Below are positions 19,892 through 29,154 of a stretch of 38,379 nt of DNA, in pieces. The translations under genes were made by a program, and so were the position numbers. The notes beneath the pieces were generated by a model, which made no database searches, had not been told where the DNA came from, and saw only the letters and a list, made by a program, of their open reading frames with translations. This stretch comes from an uncultured beta proteobacterium (GTDB lineage: Bacteria > Pseudomonadota > Gammaproteobacteria > Burkholderiales > Rhodocyclaceae), in the NCBI GenBank assembly GCA_903946745.1, contig CAJAWW010000093.1:1-38379 (forward strand), given 5' to 3'. Every line of letters begins with the position of its first letter. Positions within the stretch are counted from its first letter, which is position 1.

Positions 19892-20770
19892 ATGGGACAA
19901 AAGATTCATCCGACTGGGTTTCGTCTGGCTGTCACGCGTAACTGGACGTCGCGCTGGTATGCAAATTCCAAGGCGTTTCCGAAGATGCTCCTTGAGGATA
20001 TCGAAGTTCGCGATTATCTGAAAAAGAAGCTGGCGCATGCCTCTGTGGGCCGCGTCGTGATCGAGCGCCCGGCTAAGAATGCGCGGGTCACTGTGTACAG
20101 TGCGCGGCCCGGCGTAGTGATCGGGAAAAAAGGCGAGGATATTGAGAGCCTCAAGGCCGAACTTCAGCGCAAGATGGGCGTGCCGGTACACGTCAATATT
20201 GAAGAAATTCGCAAACCAGAAATTGATGCCCAACTGATTGCCGACTCAATCGCGCAGCAACTTGAAAAGCGAATCATGTTTCGCCGAGCGATGAAGCGCG
20301 CGATGCAGAACGCGATGCGTCTGGGAGCTCAAGGCATCAAGATCATGAGTTCTGGCCGTCTGAATGGTGCAGAAATTGCACGTCGTGAGTGGTATCGCGA
20401 GGGTCGTGTGCCATTGCACACCCTTCGTGCGGATATCGATTACGGAACGTCGGAAGCGAAAACCACGTACGGCATCATTGGAATCAAAGTTTGGGTATTT
20501 AAGGGCGAAATTCTGTCCAAAAATGAAGCCTTGCTTGCTGCGCCCGAGCCTGCGGTTGATGATCAGCGTAAGCCGCGCCGTAGCCCAACGAAGCCTCGCG
20601 CTGAAGGTGAAGGCGACACCAAGCCTGTTCGCCGATCGCCAGCAAAGCAGGCGGATGCTCCAGCGACTGATGCTGCCCCACCTGCCACTAAAACCCCCGT
20701 AAAACGCGTTCGCAAGTCACCGGCTCAGGCCGAAGGAGTTGATGTCGCGGCGAAAGAGGGTAAGGAGTAA
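19892..20770 (+). CDS. rpsC: 30S ribosomal protein S3, with a long basic C-terminal tail
   Basis: Lines the mRNA entry channel and has helicase activity with S4 and S5. The 292-residue protein starts [18 protein letters not shown] at the ATG at 19892 (CAGGGA five bases upstream), not at the earlier in-frame ATG. The KH domain keeps GKKG at 78-81. The conserved fold ends near residue 217; a tail of about 75 residues, rich in Pro, Ala, Lys and Arg, follows and repeats the motif RRSPTK (229-234), RRSPAK (247-252), RKSPAQ (274-279). E. coli S3 has 233 residues. Tail function is unknown. Confidence 0.97.
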   Translation: MGQKIHPTGFRLAVTRNWTSRWYANSKAFPKMLLEDIEVRDYLKKKLAHASVGRVVIERPAKNARVTVYSARPGVVIGKKGEDIESLKAELQRKMGVPVHVNIEEIRKPEIDAQLIADSIAQQLEKRIMFRRAMKRAMQNAMRLGAQGIKIMSSGRLNGAEIARREWYREGRVPLHTLRADIDYGTSEAKTTYGIIGIKVWVFKGEILSKNEALLAAPEPAVDDQRKPRRSPTKPRAEGEGDTKPVRRSPAKQADAPATDAAPPATKTPVKRVRKSPAQAEGVDVAAKEGKE

Positions 20771-20773
20771 ATC

Positions 20774-21187
20774 ATGCTGCAACCTTCCCGCAGAAAGTAT
20801 CGCAAAGAGCAAAAAGGCCGCAATACGGGTCTTGCTACGCGCGGCGCCAAAGTTAGTTTCGGCGAATATGGCCTCAAAGCGATTGGCCGCGGTCGTTTAA
20901 CGGCGCGTCAGATTGAAGCTGCTCGTCGTGCGATGACTCGTCATATCAAACGTGGTGGACGCATTTGGATCCGTATATTTCCTGATAAGCCGATTTCCAA
21001 AAAACCAGCTGAAGTGCGCATGGGTAACGGAAAAGGCTCGCCTGAGTACTGGGTTGCTGAGATACAGCCTGGCAAGGTGCTTTACGAAATGGATGGCGTG
21101 GATGAGGCGCTGGCGCGTGAGGCGTTTCGCCTGGCCGCAGCAAAGCTTCCACTCGAAACAACCTTTGTCACCCGGCATTTGGGATAA
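20774..21187 (+). CDS. rplP: 50S ribosomal protein L16
   Basis: Sits between the A site and the central protuberance and orders 23S rRNA near the peptidyl transferase centre. The 137-residue protein shows [17 protein letters not shown] and [19 protein letters not shown], the family signatures; the Arg in the latter segment's vicinity hydroxylated in E. coli (R81) lies in the PAEVRMGNG stretch. AAGGAG precedes the start. It is three bases after rpsC. Confidence 0.97.
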   Translation: MLQPSRRKYRKEQKGRNTGLATRGAKVSFGEYGLKAIGRGRLTARQIEAARRAMTRHIKRGGRIWIRIFPDKPISKKPAEVRMGNGKGSPEYWVAEIQPGKVLYEMDGVDEALAREAFRLAAAKLPLETTFVTRHLG

Positions 21188-21190
21188 GTC

Positions 21191-21385
21191 ATGAACGCAA
21201 GCGAACTAAGAGCTAAGAATAGCGAGGATTTGCAGAAGGAACTGCTGGATTTGCGTAAAGCGCAGTTCGGCCTTCGTATGCAAATCGCAACCCAACAGTT
21301 GACCAATACCAGTCAGATCGGTAAGGTGCGCAAGGAAATTGCACGCGTCAAGACCATTCAGCGTGAGAAGGCGGCCACTAAATGA
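21191..21385 (+). CDS. rpmC: 50S ribosomal protein L29
   Basis: Small two-helix protein at the tunnel exit next to L23, helping form the trigger-factor docking site. The 64-residue sequence begins [20 protein letters not shown] and has the conserved [19 protein letters not shown] segment. Length is normal. Its stop codon overlaps the rpsQ start by four bases (ATGA). Confidence 0.96.
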   Translation: MNASELRAKNSEDLQKELLDLRKAQFGLRMQIATQQLTNTSQIGKVRKEIARVKTIQREKAATK

Positions 21386-21654
21386 CAGAGACTATCAAGC
21401 AAGCAAATCGCCGTACCCTTCAGGGGCGTGTGGTTTCAGACAAGATGCAGAAAACCGTGACTGTGCTCATTGAGCGAAAGATCAAGCATCCGGTCATCGG
21501 GAAGATCTTGACGCGTTCAAAAAAGTACCATGCTCACGTCGAAGGACTCGAAACAGTCTCTGGCGATCTCGTGATGATAGAGGAGTGTGCGCCTATCTCG
21601 AAAACGAAGGCGTGGCGCGTTGCCAAAGTTTTGGAAAAAGCACGTGCTGTTTGA
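21382..21654 (+). CDS. rpsQ: 30S ribosomal protein S17
   Basis: Primary 16S rRNA binder with an OB fold, needed early in small-subunit assembly. The 90-residue protein has [20 protein letters not shown] and [17 protein letters not shown], then the characteristic [13 protein letters not shown]. It is the last gene of the S10 operon; the spc promoter lies in the 174 bases after it. Confidence 0.97.
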   Translation: MTETIKQANRRTLQGRVVSDKMQKTVTVLIERKIKHPVIGKILTRSKKYHAHVEGLETVSGDLVMIEECAPISKTKAWRVAKVLEKARAV

Positions 21655-21685
21655 GTGATATACATTGATTTTCAGTAAATATATC

Positions 21686-21715
21686 TTGACAATAGGATGG
21701 CGGATGCAATAGAAT
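21686..21715 (+). promoter_or_regulatory. Promoter of the spc operon (rplN)
   Basis: TTGACA (21686-21691), an 18-base spacer and TAGAAT (21710-21715): 11 of 12 consensus positions. It is followed by CTCGCCTCTTTGC, almost the same 13 bases as behind the rpsL -10 box (11 of 13 identical). The leader to rplN is about 105 bases. In E. coli the spc promoter also lies directly before rplN, and S8 feedback acts downstream at rplE. Confidence 0.85.
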
Positions 21716-21791
21716 CTCGCCTCTTTGCTCGGGTGGGTACGCACATTTAATCGCCCCCATCTTTCCAGCCCCTAGCGGGCTCCAAGACTGA

Positions 21792-21808
21792 CCCTTGGTT
21801 TACAAGGG
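21792..21808 (+). other. Hairpin in the rplN leader
   Basis: CCCTTG (21792-21797) pairs perfectly with CAAGGG (21803-21808) around a five-base loop, about 10 bases before the GGAG of the rplN ribosome-binding site. A second short stem AGCCC/GGGCT lies just upstream (about 21767-21781). They could modulate translation of rplN; no protein ligand is assignable. Confidence 0.4.
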
Positions 21809-21828
21809 ATTAAGTTGGAGAAGTAATA

Positions 21829-22197
21829 ATGATTCAAATGCAATCAATACTTGACGTCGCCGATAACACCGGTGCGCGTTCGGTCATGTGCATCAAGGTG
21901 CTTGGTGGGTCTAGGCGTCGTTATGCCGGTATCGGCGACATTATCAAAGTCAGCATAAAAGATGCTGCACCGCGTGGTCGCGTCAAGAAGGGCGAGGTCT
22001 ATAGCGCCGTTGTTGTTCGGACGGCCAAAGGTGTTCGGCGCTCGGATGGTTCGCTGGTCAAGTTTGACGGAAACGCCGCTGTTCTGCTCAATAACAAGCT
22101 AGAGCCGATTGGAACCCGTATTTTTGGGCCGGTGACGCGCGAACTTCGAACCGAGCGATTCATGAAAATCGTTTCGTTGGCGCCAGAAGTTCTTTGA
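21829..22197 (+). CDS. rplN: 50S ribosomal protein L14
   Basis: Binds at the subunit interface and takes part in bridge B8; also the target of the silencing factor RsfS. The 122-residue protein begins [27 protein letters not shown] and contains [22 protein letters not shown], both family signatures. TTGGAG precedes the ATG. It is the first gene of the spc operon, behind a strong promoter. Confidence 0.98.
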   Translation: MIQMQSILDVADNTGARSVMCIKVLGGSRRRYAGIGDIIKVSIKDAAPRGRVKKGEVYSAVVVRTAKGVRRSDGSLVKFDGNAAVLLNNKLEPIGTRIFGPVTRELRTERFMKIVSLAPEVL

Positions 22198-22219
22198 GCC
22201 GCTAGTCGAGGATTTAACT

Positions 22220-22537
22220 ATGAACAAAATTCGCAAGGGTGATGACGTCGTCGTCGTCACCGGCAAAGACAAGGGTAAGCGCGGCGTTGTGCTTTCTCGT
22301 ATAGATGCTGAGCGTCTTGTTGTAGAGGGTGTTAATCGTGTCAAAAAGCACGTGAAACCCAATCCCATGAAGGGGCAGCAAGGAGGCATTCTCGAGAAGG
22401 AGATGCCGATCAATATCTCCAATGTAGCGCTGTTCAATGCGGCCACCCAGAAGGCGGACCGCGTTGGTGTAAAAACACTCGATGATGGCCGCAAGGTTCG
22501 GGTGTTCAAATCCAGCGGCGAAGTTATCGAGGCGTAA
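22220..22537 (+). CDS. rplX: 50S ribosomal protein L24
   Basis: Starts assembly of the large subunit at the 5' end of 23S rRNA and sits at the tunnel exit. The 105-residue protein carries the KOW motif [20 protein letters not shown] near residues 6-25 and the conserved [18 protein letters not shown] segment. GAGGA precedes the ATG. Length is normal. Confidence 0.97.
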   Translation: MNKIRKGDDVVVVTGKDKGKRGVVLSRIDAERLVVEGVNRVKKHVKPNPMKGQQGGILEKEMPINISNVALFNAATQKADRVGVKTLDDGRKVRVFKSSGEVIEA

Positions 22538-22546
22538 GGATCAGTC

Positions 22547-23086
22547 ATGGCGCGCTTGCAGGAATACTACAAACAAACAGTTGTTCCCGAGCTTTTTGGT
22601 AAGTTCGGTTACAAATCCATTATGGAAGTTCCGCGCATCACCAAAATCACTCTCAATATGGGTGTCGGTGAAGCGGTGGGCGACAAGAAAGTTCTGGAGC
22701 ACGCGGTTGGTGATATGACCAAGATAGCGGGTCAGAAACCGGTCGTTACCAAGGCGCGAAAGGCAATTGCCGGATTCAAGATTCGTGAAGACTATCCAAT
22801 TGGTTGCATGGTGACGTTGCGTGGCAACCAAATGTACGAATTTCTCGATCGCTTGGTTACGGTCGCGATGCCTCGTATTCGTGACTTTCGTGGCATATCT
22901 GGCAAAGGTTTCGATGGTCGCGGTAATTACAACGTAGGGGTCAAGGAGCAGATTATTTTCCCTGAAATTGAGTATGACAAGATTGATGCGCTGCGTGGAA
23001 TGAATATCAGCATTACCACGACAGCAAAGACCGACGATGAAGCCAAAGCGCTTCTCGCCGCATTCAAGTTCCCCTTCAAGAACTGA
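22547..23086 (+). CDS. rplE: 50S ribosomal protein L5
   Basis: Binds 5S rRNA with L18 and L25 and contacts the P-site tRNA. The 179-residue protein has [41 protein letters not shown] and [20 protein letters not shown], all expected. AAGGATCAG precedes the ATG. In E. coli the S8 repressor site overlaps the start of this gene; I could not confirm such a structure here. Confidence 0.98.
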   Translation: MARLQEYYKQTVVPELFGKFGYKSIMEVPRITKITLNMGVGEAVGDKKVLEHAVGDMTKIAGQKPVVTKARKAIAGFKIREDYPIGCMVTLRGNQMYEFLDRLVTVAMPRIRDFRGISGKGFDGRGNYNVGVKEQIIFPEIEYDKIDALRGMNISITTTAKTDDEAKALLAAFKFPFKN

Positions 23087-23093
23087 GGGACGT

Positions 23094-23399
23094 ATGGCGA
23101 AACTAGCACTCATCAACCGCGAAGAAAAGCGCGCAAAAACAGTGGCCAAATATGCCGCTAAACGCGCCGAATTGTTCGCTGTTATCAACAACGTCAATCT
23201 GTCTGACGAGGATCGTGCGGAAGCGCGTCTAAAGCTACAGCAGTTGCCTCGCAATTCAAGCCCGTCGCGTCAGCGTAATCGCTGCGCGCTGACTGGGCGT
23301 CCGCGTGGTGTGTTCCGCAAATTCGGTCTGTGCCGCCTCAAACTGCGCGAATTTGCTATGCGCGGCGAGGTTCCGGGCATGACTAAGTCGAGCTGGTAA
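23094..23399 (+). CDS. rpsN: 30S ribosomal protein S14 (101-residue, zinc-free type)
   Basis: Late-assembling head protein near the A site. Reading from the ATG at 23094 (GAGGGA upstream) gives 101 residues starting [17 protein letters not shown]; earlier in-frame starts lie inside rplE and are rejected. It is the long form, with [29 protein letters not shown] at the C-terminus but only two cysteines, so it lacks the CxxC pairs of the 61-residue zinc-binding form. Confidence 0.97.
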   Translation: MAKLALINREEKRAKTVAKYAAKRAELFAVINNVNLSDEDRAEARLKLQQLPRNSSPSRQRNRCALTGRPRGVFRKFGLCRLKLREFAMRGEVPGMTKSSW

Positions 23400-23409
23400 G
23401 GAGAGCGAT

Positions 23410-23805
23410 ATGAGCATGACCGATCCAGTTGCCGATATGTTGACGCGTATTCGAAATGCGCAGATGGCGGAAAAAATATCCGTTACGATGCCTTCTTCGA
23501 AGTTAAAAATTGCAATTGCTAAAGTATTAAAAGACGAAGGCTACGTCGATGATTTCGCCGTGCGAGAAAACGGTGCAAAACCTCAGCTTGACATTGCTTT
23601 GAAATATTATGCCGGCCACCCGGTTATCGAGCGCATCGAGCGCGTTTCCCGTCCAGGGCTGCGCGTGTACAAGGGCAAGGATGACCTGCCCCGGGTAATG
23701 AACGGATTAGGAGTTGCCATCGTCTCTACGCCAAAAGGCGTGATGACTGACCGCAAAGCGCGGGCGGGCAATATGGGCGGCGAAATTCTCTGTATCGTCG
23801 CCTAA
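23410..23805 (+). CDS. rpsH: 30S ribosomal protein S8
   Basis: Primary binder of the 16S central domain and, in enterobacteria, the feedback repressor of the spc operon. The 131-residue protein begins [18 protein letters not shown] and ends with the signature [30 protein letters not shown] precedes the ATG. Base composition in the first third is more A/T rich than its neighbours (for example around 23500-23535), without other sign of foreign origin. Confidence 0.98.
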   Translation: MSMTDPVADMLTRIRNAQMAEKISVTMPSSKLKIAIAKVLKDEGYVDDFAVRENGAKPQLDIALKYYAGHPVIERIERVSRPGLRVYKGKDDLPRVMNGLGVAIVSTPKGVMTDRKARAGNMGGEILCIVA

Positions 23806-23817
23806 GGAGCTCTCGAC

Positions 23818-24351
23818 ATGTCACGTATTGCAAAATATCCCGTTGCTGTGCCGAGTGGTGTTGATGTAACGATTTCCGCTCTGGATATCAGTGTGAAAGG
23901 CCCGCTCGGAACCTTAAAGCAAACGGTTCTGCCGTCGGTCAGAATCGACAAAGAAGGCGATCAGCTATTTTGCCGCGCTGTTGTCGGCGGCCCGAATGGT
24001 GGCGCGATGTCTGGCACGATGCGCGCGCTGGTCAATAACATGGTTACTGGTGTAACCAAAGGTTTTGAAAAAAAGTTAACCTTGGTTGGCGTTGGTTATC
24101 GCGCACAGGCTCAGGGCAGCAAATTAAATCTAACCTTGGGGTTTTCACATCCCGTGGCGCATGACATGCCGAATGGCATCAAGGTTGAAACGCCAACACA
24201 GACCGAGATTCTGATTAAGGGAATCGACCGGCAAGTCGTTGGCCAGGTGGCTGCTGAAATTCGTGCATATCGCCCCCCGGAGCCTTACAAGGGCAAGGGT
24301 GTGCGCTACTCGGACGAAGTGGTCGTCATCAAAGAAACCAAGAAGAAATAA
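23818..24351 (+). CDS. rplF: 50S ribosomal protein L6
   Basis: Sits at the base of the L7/L12 stalk near the sarcin-ricin loop and contacts elongation factors. The 177-residue protein has two tandem domains of related fold; the second ends in the signature [20 protein letters not shown]. The start [19 protein letters not shown] is typical. AAGGAG precedes the ATG. Length is normal. Confidence 0.98.
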   Translation: MSRIAKYPVAVPSGVDVTISALDISVKGPLGTLKQTVLPSVRIDKEGDQLFCRAVVGGPNGGAMSGTMRALVNNMVTGVTKGFEKKLTLVGVGYRAQAQGSKLNLTLGFSHPVAHDMPNGIKVETPTQTEILIKGIDRQVVGQVAAEIRAYRPPEPYKGKGVRYSDEVVVIKETKKK

Positions 24352-24366
24352 TCGAGGCGGCGAATC

Positions 24367-24720
24367 ATGGACAAGAAACAAGCTCGACTGCGCAGGGCGC
24401 GCAAAACCCGCGCCAAAATTGCGGAGCTCAAGATGGTGCGCCTCGCGGTGCATCGTACCAACTCACACATTTCCGCACAGATATTTTCTGGTTGCGGTAC
24501 GCGCGTGCTTGCTGCTGCTTCGACCATGGAGCAGGGCGTGCGCGGTACGGTCCCCAACGGCGGCAACGCCGATGCGGCAAAGGCTGTCGGCAAGCTCATC
24601 GCCGAACGGGCGAAGGTTGCCGGCATTGAGGCGGTTGCGTTTGACCGTTCCGGTTTTCACTATCACGGCCGCGTCAAGGCGCTGGCTGAAGCCGCCCGTG
24701 AGGGCGGTCTCAAGTTTTAA
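24367..24720 (+). CDS. rplR: 50S ribosomal protein L18
   Basis: Binds 5S rRNA and anchors it in the central protuberance. The 117-residue protein begins [18 protein letters not shown], followed by [15 protein letters not shown] and the C-terminal [26 protein letters not shown], all family hallmarks. GAGGCGG precedes the ATG, 15 bases after rplF. Confidence 0.98.
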   Translation: MDKKQARLRRARKTRAKIAELKMVRLAVHRTNSHISAQIFSGCGTRVLAAASTMEQGVRGTVPNGGNADAAKAVGKLIAERAKVAGIEAVAFDRSGFHYHGRVKALAEAAREGGLKF

Positions 24721-24731
24721 GCGAGACGGAC

Positions 24732-25271
24732 ATGGCTAAACCGCAAGGCAAAAAGCAACAGCAGGCCCAGGACGAGCGCGATGATGGCATGCGCGAGAAG
24801 ATGGTGGCGATCAATCGCGTAACCAAAGTAGTGAAGGGTGGCCGGATTCTCGGTTTTGCCGCACTCACGGTGGTTGGTGATGGAGATGGCAGCGTCGGAA
24901 TGGGAAAAGGCAAGTCCCGTGAAGTGCCCGTAGCCGTTCAGAAGGCCATGGAAGAGGCGCGTCGCAAGATGAACAAGATCAGCCTCAAGGATGGCACGCT
25001 GCATCACACGGTGACAGGTAAGCACGGCGCGACGACCGTACTGATGTCGCCGGCTGCAGCGGGTACTGGCGTGATTGCCGGTGGGCCGATGCGTGCCGTA
25101 TTTGAAGTGATGGGTGTTACCGACGTGGTGGCCAAGACCATCGGGTCGACAAACCCGTATAACGTTGTACGAGCTACTCTGAACGGTCTTCTTGCGGTGA
25201 GTACTCCGGCCGAGATTGCTGCCAAGCGCGGTAAAGCGATTGGCGAGATTCTGGAGCAGAAAAATGGCTGA
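24732..25271 (+). CDS. rpsE: 30S ribosomal protein S5
   Basis: Shares the mRNA entry site with S3 and S4 and affects accuracy; N-terminal loop changes give spectinomycin resistance. The 179-residue protein has VNRV-like [20 protein letters not shown] and [14 protein letters not shown]-like [17 protein letters not shown], with the loop residues in the sensitive-looking form. A charged Gln/Lys-rich N-terminal extension ([17 protein letters not shown]) precedes the fold. The gene overlaps rpmD by eight bases. Confidence 0.98.
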   Translation: MAKPQGKKQQQAQDERDDGMREKMVAINRVTKVVKGGRILGFAALTVVGDGDGSVGMGKGKSREVPVAVQKAMEEARRKMNKISLKDGTLHHTVTGKHGATTVLMSPAAAGTGVIAGGPMRAVFEVMGVTDVVAKTIGSTNPYNVVRATLNGLLAVSTPAEIAAKRGKAIGEILEQKNG

Positions 25272-25446
25272 AAAGAAAATCAAGGTGACGTTAATAAAGA
25301 GCGTGATCGGTACCAAACAGGATCACCGCGCAACCGTGCGCGGTTTGGGTCTGCGCAGGATGAATTCGTCGGCCATGCTTGAAGATACGCCCGCCGTGCG
25401 GGGCATGATTCGCAAAGTCGCATACCTTGTGAAGTGCGAAGGCTGA
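25264..25446 (+). CDS. rpmD: 50S ribosomal protein L30
   Basis: Small large-subunit surface protein. From the ATG at 25264 the product is 60 residues, [19 protein letters not shown] then the signature [19 protein letters not shown] longer reading frame to 25216 exists but lies inside rpsE and does not match the family. The eight-base overlap with rpsE implies coupled translation. Confidence 0.96.
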   Translation: MAEKKIKVTLIKSVIGTKQDHRATVRGLGLRRMNSSAMLEDTPAVRGMIRKVAYLVKCEG

Positions 25447-25457
25447 GAGGGACTCAA

Positions 25458-25913
25458 ATGTCATTGGAACTAAATAACCTGAAACCCGCAGCTGGGTCTA
25501 AACATGCCTCGAAGCGTGTTGGACGCGGAATTGGCAGCGGTCTTGGAAAAACGGCTGGACGCGGTCACAAGGGACAAAAGTCCCGTGCTGGTGGTTTTCA
25601 CAAAGTAGGTTTTGAGGGCGGGCAGATGCCGCTGCAGCGCCGCCTGCCGAAGCGTGGATTTGTGTCCCTGACGGCGAGTCGAAATGTTGAAGTGCGCTTG
25701 TCAGAACTTGAAAAGCTCCCCGTGGAAGATATTGACTTGCTGGTGTTGAAGCAGGCGGGTGTGATCTCTGGAAACGCGCTTTCTGCGAAGGTAATTCTGT
25801 CGGGAAGTCTGACACGCAAGATTTCCTTGAAGGGTGTCGGGGCAACCAAGGGTGCGCGTGCTGCAATTGAAGCCGCTGGCGGCTCGGTTGCCGATATCGC
25901 TGCGGCGACCTGA
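25458..25913 (+). CDS. rplO: 50S ribosomal protein L15
   Basis: Extended protein that threads through 23S rRNA in late assembly. The ATG at 25458 (GAGAGGGA upstream) gives 151 residues, [20 protein letters not shown], then the glycine- and basic-rich tail region with [20 protein letters not shown] and [18 protein letters not shown]. The globular part lies at the C-terminus. It is slightly longer than the E. coli protein (144). Confidence 0.97.
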   Translation: MSLELNNLKPAAGSKHASKRVGRGIGSGLGKTAGRGHKGQKSRAGGFHKVGFEGGQMPLQRRLPKRGFVSLTASRNVEVRLSELEKLPVEDIDLLVLKQAGVISGNALSAKVILSGSLTRKISLKGVGATKGARAAIEAAGGSVADIAAAT

Positions 25914-25933
25914 TCGGCGCTGGATAGAGCAAC

Positions 25934-27262
25934 GTGGTCAATCCTCAGGCAGCAGCACTCGGGAAAAATGCAAAGTTTGGCGATCTCTGGCGCCGGCTTT
26001 GGTTTTTGCTTGGCGCGCTTGTTGTCTATCGAATCGGTGCTCATATCCCGGTTCCGGGCATCGACCCGGTGCGGCTGACCGAGCTGTTTCAAGGCCAGCA
26101 GGGCGGAATACTGGGTGTATTTAATTTATTTTCGGGCGGGGCATTATCGCGTTTCACGTTATTTGCGTTAGGCATCATGCCTTACATTTCCGCGTCGATC
26201 ATCATGCAGTTGATGACGATTGCAGTGCCCTCTTTCGAGGCACTGAAAAAGGAGGGTGAGGCGGGGCGTCGCAAGATTACGCAGTACACGCGTTATGGCA
26301 CCGTTGCTCTTGCGTTGTTTCAAGGGCTGGGCATGGCGGTTGCGCTGGAGTCTCAGGCTGGGTTGGTGCTTGATCCTGGCGTGATGTTCCGATTCGTTAC
26401 TGTGATGACGCTGCTGACGGGAACGATGTTTCTGATGTGGCTGGGTGAGCAGATTACCGAGCGGGGACTAGGCAACGGCATCTCAATCATCATTTTTGCA
26501 GGCATTGCGGCGGGGCTGCCGAGTGCGCTCGGTGGGTTGTTTGAGCTTGTGCGTACCGGGGCGATGCATCCAGTAGCCGCGTTGTTCATTTGTGTGCTTG
26601 TGGTGCTGGTGACGGCTTTCGTCGTTTTTGTTGAGCGTGGCCAGAGAAAGATTCTGGTGAATTATGCCAAGCGCCAGGTTGGAAATAAGATTTATGGTGG
26701 TCAGAGTTCGCATTTGCCACTCAAATTGAACATGGCTGGTGTGATACCGCCGATTTTTGCATCGTCGATCATTTTGTTCCCGGCAACGGCGGCGGGTTGG
26801 TTCGGTACCGGTGAGTCCATGCGTTGGCTCAAAGACTTTGCGGCGACCTTGTCCCCGGGGCAGCCAATTTACGTGATGTTGTATGCAACCGCAATTGTGT
26901 TCTTCTGCTTTTTCTATACGGCGTTGGTGTTCAACTCGAAGGAAACAGCGGACAACCTGAAGAAGAGTGGTGCGTTTGTCCCTGGAATTCGGCCTGGCGA
27001 TCAGACTGCACGATACATCGACAAAATACTCACGCGCCTGACATTGGCTGGCGCGATTTATGTAACGACGGTTTGTTTGCTCCCTGAGTTTCTGATTTTA
27101 AAGTGGAATGTCCCATTCTATTTTGGGGGAACGAGCCTGCTGATTATCGTTGTAGTCACCATGGATTTCATGACGCAGGTGCAGGCGTATGTCATGTCGC
27201 ATCAGTATGAAAGCCTGTTGAAAAAAGCAAACTTTAAGGGGTCTGGCTTCCCGGTTCCTTGA
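25934..27262 (+). CDS. secY: Preprotein translocase subunit SecY
   Basis: Forms the protein-conducting channel of the inner membrane with SecE and SecG. The 442-residue protein has the ten hydrophobic segments of the family, starting at about residue 22, with the conserved [12 protein letters not shown] before the plug region and [15 protein letters not shown] near the middle. The start is GTG at 25934, supported by the family-like [21 protein letters not shown]. Its stop is three bases from infA. Confidence 0.98.
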   Translation: MVNPQAAALGKNAKFGDLWRRLWFLLGALVVYRIGAHIPVPGIDPVRLTELFQGQQGGILGVFNLFSGGALSRFTLFALGIMPYISASIIMQLMTIAVPSFEALKKEGEAGRRKITQYTRYGTVALALFQGLGMAVALESQAGLVLDPGVMFRFVTVMTLLTGTMFLMWLGEQITERGLGNGISIIIFAGIAAGLPSALGGLFELVRTGAMHPVAALFICVLVVLVTAFVVFVERGQRKILVNYAKRQVGNKIYGGQSSHLPLKLNMAGVIPPIFASSIILFPATAAGWFGTGESMRWLKDFAATLSPGQPIYVMLYATAIVFFCFFYTALVFNSKETADNLKKSGAFVPGIRPGDQTARYIDKILTRLTLAGAIYVTTVCLLPEFLILKWNVPFYFGGTSLLIIVVVTMDFMTQVQAYVMSHQYESLLKKANFKGSGFPVP

Positions 27263-27265
27263 GGC

Positions 27266-27484
27266 ATGAGTAAGGAAGATGTTATTGAAATGCAGGGGGA
27301 GGTGGTCGAAAATCTCCCGAATGCTACGTTCAGTATCAAGTTGGAGAACGGGCATTTCGTACTTGGCCACATATCTGGAAAAATGCGCATGCACTATATC
27401 CGCATTCTTCCGGGCGACAAGGTTACGGTGCAGTTAACGCCTTACGATCTTTCCAAAGGTCGAATTGTGTTTCGTGCCAAGTAG
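27266..27484 (+). CDS. infA: Translation initiation factor IF-1
   Basis: Binds the 30S A site during initiation. The 72-residue OB-fold protein reads [19 protein letters not shown], with [20 protein letters not shown] and [15 protein letters not shown], clearly IF-1. Betaproteobacteria often carry two infA genes; the copy between secY and rpmJ is the one seen here, and whether another exists cannot be told. It begins three bases after secY. Confidence 0.97.
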   Translation: MSKEDVIEMQGEVVENLPNATFSIKLENGHFVLGHISGKMRMHYIRILPGDKVTVQLTPYDLSKGRIVFRAK

Positions 27485-27516
27485 TTTCAGCAACACACTA
27501 TTTCTGGAGAAATCCA

Positions 27517-27630
27517 ATGAAAGTTCTGGCTTCGGTCAAGCGTATCTGCCGTAATTGCAAAGTCATCCGTCGTAAGGGCGTGGTGAGGGTCATTTGTACT
27601 GATCCCCGTCACAAACAGCGTCAGGGTTGA
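27517..27630 (+). CDS. rpmJ: 50S ribosomal protein L36 (zinc-binding type)
   Basis: Smallest large-subunit protein, 37 residues: [20 protein letters not shown] followed by a short tail ending KQRQG. C11, C14, C27 and H32 form the zinc site of the zinc-containing form. TGGAG precedes the ATG. It closes the spc operon; the stop codon overlaps the -35 hexamer of the following promoter. Confidence 0.95.
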   Translation: MKVLASVKRICRNCKVIRRKGVVRVICTDPRHKQRQG

Positions 27631-27655
27631 TTGAGCGATCAGGATAAGATAAAAT
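27627..27655 (+). promoter_or_regulatory. Promoter of the alpha operon (rpsM-rplQ)
   Basis: TTGATT (27627-27632), a 17-base spacer and TAAAAT (27650-27655), matching the consensus at nine of 12 positions. The -35 overlaps the rpmJ stop codon. It lacks the GC-rich motif found behind the rpsL, rpsJ and rplN promoters, having TTTCGG instead. The leader to rpsM is about 58 bases; the E. coli S4-binding pseudoknot lies in this interval, but I could not establish one. Confidence 0.65.
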
Positions 27656-27720
27656 TTTCGGTTCCCGTTTTTTAGCTAAGCCCACTTCAATCGAAACAGT
27701 GGCAAAGAACAGGTAAGCAC

Positions 27721-28086
27721 ATGGCACGTATTGCAGGCGTCAACATTCCGAATCACCAACACACGGAAATCGCTCTGACAGCGATTTACGGCATAGGTCG
27801 CACCCGCGCGCAGAAGATTTGTGATGCCGCCGGGGTTAAGCGATCGGTCAAGATCAAGGAACTCACCGACAGCGAGATGGATCGTCTGCGTGAGGAAGTC
27901 GGTCGATTCACCGTCGAGGGCGACCTGCGTCGCGAAACGACGATGAATATCAAGCGACTGATGGATCTAGGCTGCTACCGTGGCGTGCGTCACCGTCGCG
28001 GGCTGCCAGTCCGAGGCCAACGAACCCGCACTAACGCCCGCACCCGCAAGGGACCGCGTAAGGCGATCGCTGCGGCCAAGAAGTAA
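27721..28086 (+). CDS. rpsM: 30S ribosomal protein S13
   Basis: Top of the 30S head; its C-terminal tail touches the P-site tRNA and forms inter-subunit bridges. The 121-residue protein begins [20 protein letters not shown], carries the helix-two-turn-helix [11 protein letters not shown] and the basic signature [20 protein letters not shown] weak CAGGTAAG precedes the ATG. First gene of the alpha operon. Confidence 0.98.
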   Translation: MARIAGVNIPNHQHTEIALTAIYGIGRTRAQKICDAAGVKRSVKIKELTDSEMDRLREEVGRFTVEGDLRRETTMNIKRLMDLGCYRGVRHRRGLPVRGQRTRTNARTRKGPRKAIAAAKK

Positions 28087-28101
28087 CCAGGAAAACACCA
28101 A

Positions 28102-28491
28102 ATGGCCAAGACCGCTACAAAAGTTCGCAAGAAGGTCAAGAAGAACGTTGCCGAAGGCATTGCACACGTTCACGCGTCCTTCAATAACACCATCATTACC
28201 ATTACCGACCGTCAGGGCAATGCGCTTTCTTGGGCAACGTCTGGTGGTGCCGGGTTCAAGGGTTCGCGCAAATCGACCCCTTTTGCAGCACAGATCGCTG
28301 CAGAGGCTGCCGGTAAGGCAGCACTTGAGTGCGGTGTGAAGAACCTTGAGGTTCGCATCAAGGGCCCGGGCCCAGGACGTGAGTCTGCAGTTCGCGCACT
28401 TAATGCGCTTGGTATGAAGATCACCAGCATCACCGATATCACCCCGATTCCCCACAACGGATGCCGGCCGCCCAAGCGCCGCCGCATCTAA
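28102..28491 (+). CDS. rpsK: 30S ribosomal protein S11
   Basis: Platform protein of the 30S subunit at the E-site mRNA exit. The 129-residue protein begins [20 protein letters not shown], has [20 protein letters not shown] and ends in [19 protein letters not shown], the family signature; the conserved Asn-Gly in HNGC is the isoaspartate site known in E. coli. CAGGAAAA precedes the ATG. Confidence 0.98.
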   Translation: MAKTATKVRKKVKKNVAEGIAHVHASFNNTIITITDRQGNALSWATSGGAGFKGSRKSTPFAAQIAAEAAGKAALECGVKNLEVRIKGPGPGRESAVRALNALGMKITSITDITPIPHNGCRPPKRRRI

Positions 28492-28512
28492 GCAAGATAA
28501 GGATACGACACC

Positions 28513-29142
28513 ATGGCCCGCAACCTAGACGCCAAGTGCCGCCAGTGCCGCCGCGAAGGCGAAAAGCTGTTTCTCAAAGGCGAGAAGTGCTTTACTGACA
28601 AATGTTCCGTCGAGCGCCGTGCTTATGCGCCCGGCCAACACGGCCAAAAATCCGGCCAGCGACTTTCCGGTTACGGAACGCAGCTGCGTGAAAAACAAAA
28701 GATTCGCCGTATCTACGGCATTCTTGAAAAGCAGTTCCGCAAAGTGTTTGGCGAAGCCGAACGCAAAAAGGGACAGACCGGTGAAAACCTGCTGAAGCTT
28801 CTCGAAGGCCGGCTTGATACTGTAGCGTTCCGCATGGGCTTTGGCGCTTCGCGTGCTGAGGCTCGGCAAGTGGTTCGTCACAACGGCGTGCTGGTCAATG
28901 GCAAGCGTGTTGATATTCCGTCGTACTGTCTGCGTCCCGGCGATACCGTTCAGCTACTGGACAATACCCGTGGTCATTTGCGTACCAAGGCTGCTCTCGA
29001 AGCTGCTGAATCACGTGGATTTCCCGTATGGATCGAGATGGACGCCAAGGCTGGCAAAGGTGTATTCAAGTCCTACCCGGCTCGTGAAGATCTGCCGCCT
29101 TCGATTAACGAAGGTCTGGTGGTCGAACTGTACTCGCGTTAA
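28513..29142 (+). CDS. rpsD: 30S ribosomal protein S4 (four-cysteine, zinc-type N-terminus)
   Basis: Primary 16S rRNA binder, accuracy factor and (in E. coli) repressor of the alpha operon. The 209-residue protein starts MARNLDAKCRQCRREGEKLF, with C9, C12, C26 and C31 spaced as in the zinc-binding form (C-x2-C-x13-C-x4-C), unlike E. coli S4, which lost them. The rRNA-binding S4 domain has RLDTVAFRMGFGASRAEARQ. AAGGATACG precedes the ATG. It shares the operon with rpoA. Confidence 0.98.
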   Translation: MARNLDAKCRQCRREGEKLFLKGEKCFTDKCSVERRAYAPGQHGQKSGQRLSGYGTQLREKQKIRRIYGILEKQFRKVFGEAERKKGQTGENLLKLLEGRLDTVAFRMGFGASRAEARQVVRHNGVLVNGKRVDIPSYCLRPGDTVQLLDNTRGHLRTKAALEAAESRGFPVWIEMDAKAGKGVFKSYPAREDLPPSINEGLVVELYSR

Positions 29143-29154
29143 TACGTAGCACCG

